From contig NZ_CP041637.1 in assembly GCF_007197735.1 (NCBI RefSeq), forward strand, positions 1,178,001 through 1,242,000: 64,000 nt of DNA. Direction: 5' to 3'. The position numbers and the translations under genes were made by a program. Shown piece by piece: positions 62,715 through 64,000 of the stretch. The DNA comes from Formosa sediminum (lineage in GTDB: Bacteria > Bacteroidota > Bacteroidia > Flavobacteriales > Flavobacteriaceae). Under the pieces are notes generated by a model. It searched no databases. It was given only the letters and a program-made list of their open reading frames with translations, and was not told the origin of the DNA. Numbering within the stretch: position 1 is the first letter of the stretch; every line of letters begins with the position of its first letter.

Positions 62715-64000
62715 TTATCCAACAGAACCTTCTAAGCTAATTTCTAAAAGTTTCTGAGCTTCTACAGCAAATTCCATTGGTAATTTATTCAATACGTCTT
62801 TGCTAAATCCATTTACAATTAATGCAATTGCTTTTTCTGTATCAATACCACGTTGGTTACAATAGAAAATTTGGTCTTCTCCAATTTTACTTGTAGTTGC
62901 TTCGTGTTCTATTTGTGCCGATTTGTTTTTAGCTTCAATATATGGAAAAGTGTGTGCTCCACATTCGTTACCCATAAGTAAACTATCGCATTGTGAGAAG
63001 TTACGAGCATTTTCTGCACGTGGACTAATTTGGACTAATCCTCTGTATGAATTTTGCGATTTTCCTGCAGAAATACCTTTACTAATAATAGTTGATTTAG
63101 TATTTTTTCCTAAATGAATCATTTTAGTACCTGTATCTGCTTGCTGATAATTGTTGGTCACTGCTATAGAGTAAAATTCTCCAATCGCATTATCTCCTTT
63201 TAACACACAGCTTGGGTATTTCCAAGTTACAGCTGATCCGGTTTCTACTTGTGTCCATGAAATTTTTGCGTTTTTCTCGCATAGTCCTCGTTTGGTCACA
63301 AAGTTGTAAACACCACCTTTTCCTTCTGCATTCCCTGGAAACCAGTTTTGTACTGTTGAGTATTTTATTTCGGCATCGTCCATTGCAATAAGTTCTACAA
63401 CGGCCGCATGTAATTGATTTTCATCACGGCTTGGTGCTGTACAACCTTCTAGATAACTTACATAACTTCCTTCGTCTGCAACAACTAATGTGCGCTCAAA
63501 TTGGCCTGTACCTGCTTGATTAATTCTAAAGTAAGTCGATAATTCCATCGGGCAACGTACGCCTTTAGGGATGTAACAAAACGATCCATCACTAAACACA
63601 GCACTGTTTAATGCTGCATAAAAATTATCTTTTTGTGGCACTACAGTACCAATGTATTTTTTTACTAATTCTGGATGCTCTTTTATAGCTTCGCTAATAG
63701 AACAGAAAATAATTCCTTTTTCAGCTAAAGTCTTTTTAAATGTAGTTGCCACAGAAACAGAATCTACAACTACATCCATAGCAACATTAGCTAATTTCTT
63801 TTGCTCATCTATAGAAATACCTAATTTAGTAAATGTAGCTAGTAACTCTGGATCTACTTCGTCTAAACTGTCGTATTTAGGTTTGCTATTTGGTGCAGAA
63901 TAATATGAAATGGCTTGAAAATCTGGTTTAGCATAATGGACATTAGCCCATTCTGGTTCTATCATTTCTTGCCATGCACGAAAAGCTTCAAGACGCCATT
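62715..64000 (-). CDS. sufB: Fe-S cluster scaffold protein SufB (N-terminus beyond window)
   Basis: 428 visible residues, reading from the right edge without a stop; an internal ATG at 63965 is not the start, because upstream [20 protein letters not shown] continues the family sequence. Features include [20 protein letters not shown], the conserved [27 protein letters not shown] and C-terminal [20 protein letters not shown]-type helix (cited parts). SufB holds the nascent Fe-S cluster in SufBC2D. It heads the visible suf transcript. Confidence 0.95.
   Translation of the reverse strand, partial: WRLEAFRAWQEMIEPEWANVHYAKPDFQAISYYSAPNSKPKYDSLDEVDPELLATFTKLGISIDEQKKLANVAMDVVVDSVSVATTFKKTLAEKGIIFCSISEAIKEHPELVKKYIGTVVPQKDNFYAALNSAVFSDGSFCYIPKGVRCPMELSTYFRINQAGTGQFERTLVVADEGSYVSYLEGCTAPSRDENQLHAAVVELIAMDDAEIKYSTVQNWFPGNAEGKGGVYNFVTKRGLCEKNAKISWTQVETGSAVTWKYPSCVLKGDNAIGEFYSIAVTNNYQQADTGTKMIHLGKNTKSTIISKGISAGKSQNSYRGLVQISPRAENARNFSQCDSLLMGNECGAHTFPYIEAKNKSAQIEHEATTSKIGEDQIFYCNQRGIDTEKAIALIVNGFSKDVLNKLPMEFAVEAQKLLEISLEGSVG

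Overview
The window is AT-rich, densely packed chromosomal DNA from a member of the Bacteroidota, almost certainly the family Flavobacteriaceae. Evidence: TonB-dependent receptors with carboxypeptidase-regulatory N-termini, many Cys-anchored lipoproteins, families I recall as typical of this group (DUF3078, DUF2480, DUF5689, DUF3108), a zinc-less DksA-like protein, atpD-atpC standing alone, weak Shine-Dalgarno sequences, and repeated promoter -7 boxes of the Bacteroidota type TAnnTTTG. I see no rRNA, tRNA, CRISPR array, insertion sequence or prophage. No species is claimed.

Layout. 1-2252: the N-terminal 750 residues of a large secreted multidomain protein (minus, runs off the left edge; no closed reading frame). 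2.4-7.8 kb: recX, a small barrel protein, a JmjC-like cupin hydroxylase and a BtuB-like receptor, divergent from a MocR/PdxR-type regulator with an operator-like dyad between them. 7.8-8.8 kb: a gene-poor stretch with a decayed LytTR-like fragment. 8.8-12.1 kb: a sugar MFS carrier, a umuC-umuD mutasome operon in reversed order and a 37-residue membrane miniprotein. 12.1-17.5 kb (minus): atpC, atpD, glmS and a half-length glycogen-synthase-like protein. 17.6-22.4 kb: panC, panD, a flippase-like membrane protein, an esterase-fold protein without its serine, and radA. 22.5-32.7 kb: M13 and M3 lipoprotein peptidases flank ileS, a DksA-like gene, an adhesin-like gene and lspA. 32.7-35.6 kb (minus): a four-gene operon with a retropepsin-like protease, a RimK-type glutamate ligase, an AstE/AspA-type zinc hydrolase and 5-formyl-THF cyclo-ligase. 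35.7-43.9 kb: uvrC, a patatin/POTRA/barrel protein, DUF3108, an M23 lipoprotein peptidase and pgi. 44.0-54.6 kb: two nutrient-uptake loci, a TonB receptor with a repeat lipoprotein, and a TonB receptor with a DUF5689 lipoprotein flanked by two paralogous endonuclease/exonuclease/phosphatase genes. 54.7-56.0 kb: hflX. 56.0-64.0 kb (minus): the suf Fe-S operon (sufB, lipoprotein, sufC, sufD, sufS, lipoprotein, sufE, sufT-like, DUF2480) followed by a DUF3078 barrel.

Most of the window is core metabolism. The parts that deserve a second look are regulatory or degenerate: a perfect 12-bp inverted repeat spanning the umuC promoter and start codon; a complete intrinsic terminator inside the first codons of the gene after panD; an operator-like dyad shared by the MocR-type regulator and receptor promoters, with the regulator lacking the expected PLP lysine; -7 boxes lying only 5-11 bases from start codons; proteins whose canonical catalytic or metal residues are replaced; and lipoprotein genes embedded in the suf operon, one of them faintly NlpE-like. 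No wholly new defence or mobile system is visible.
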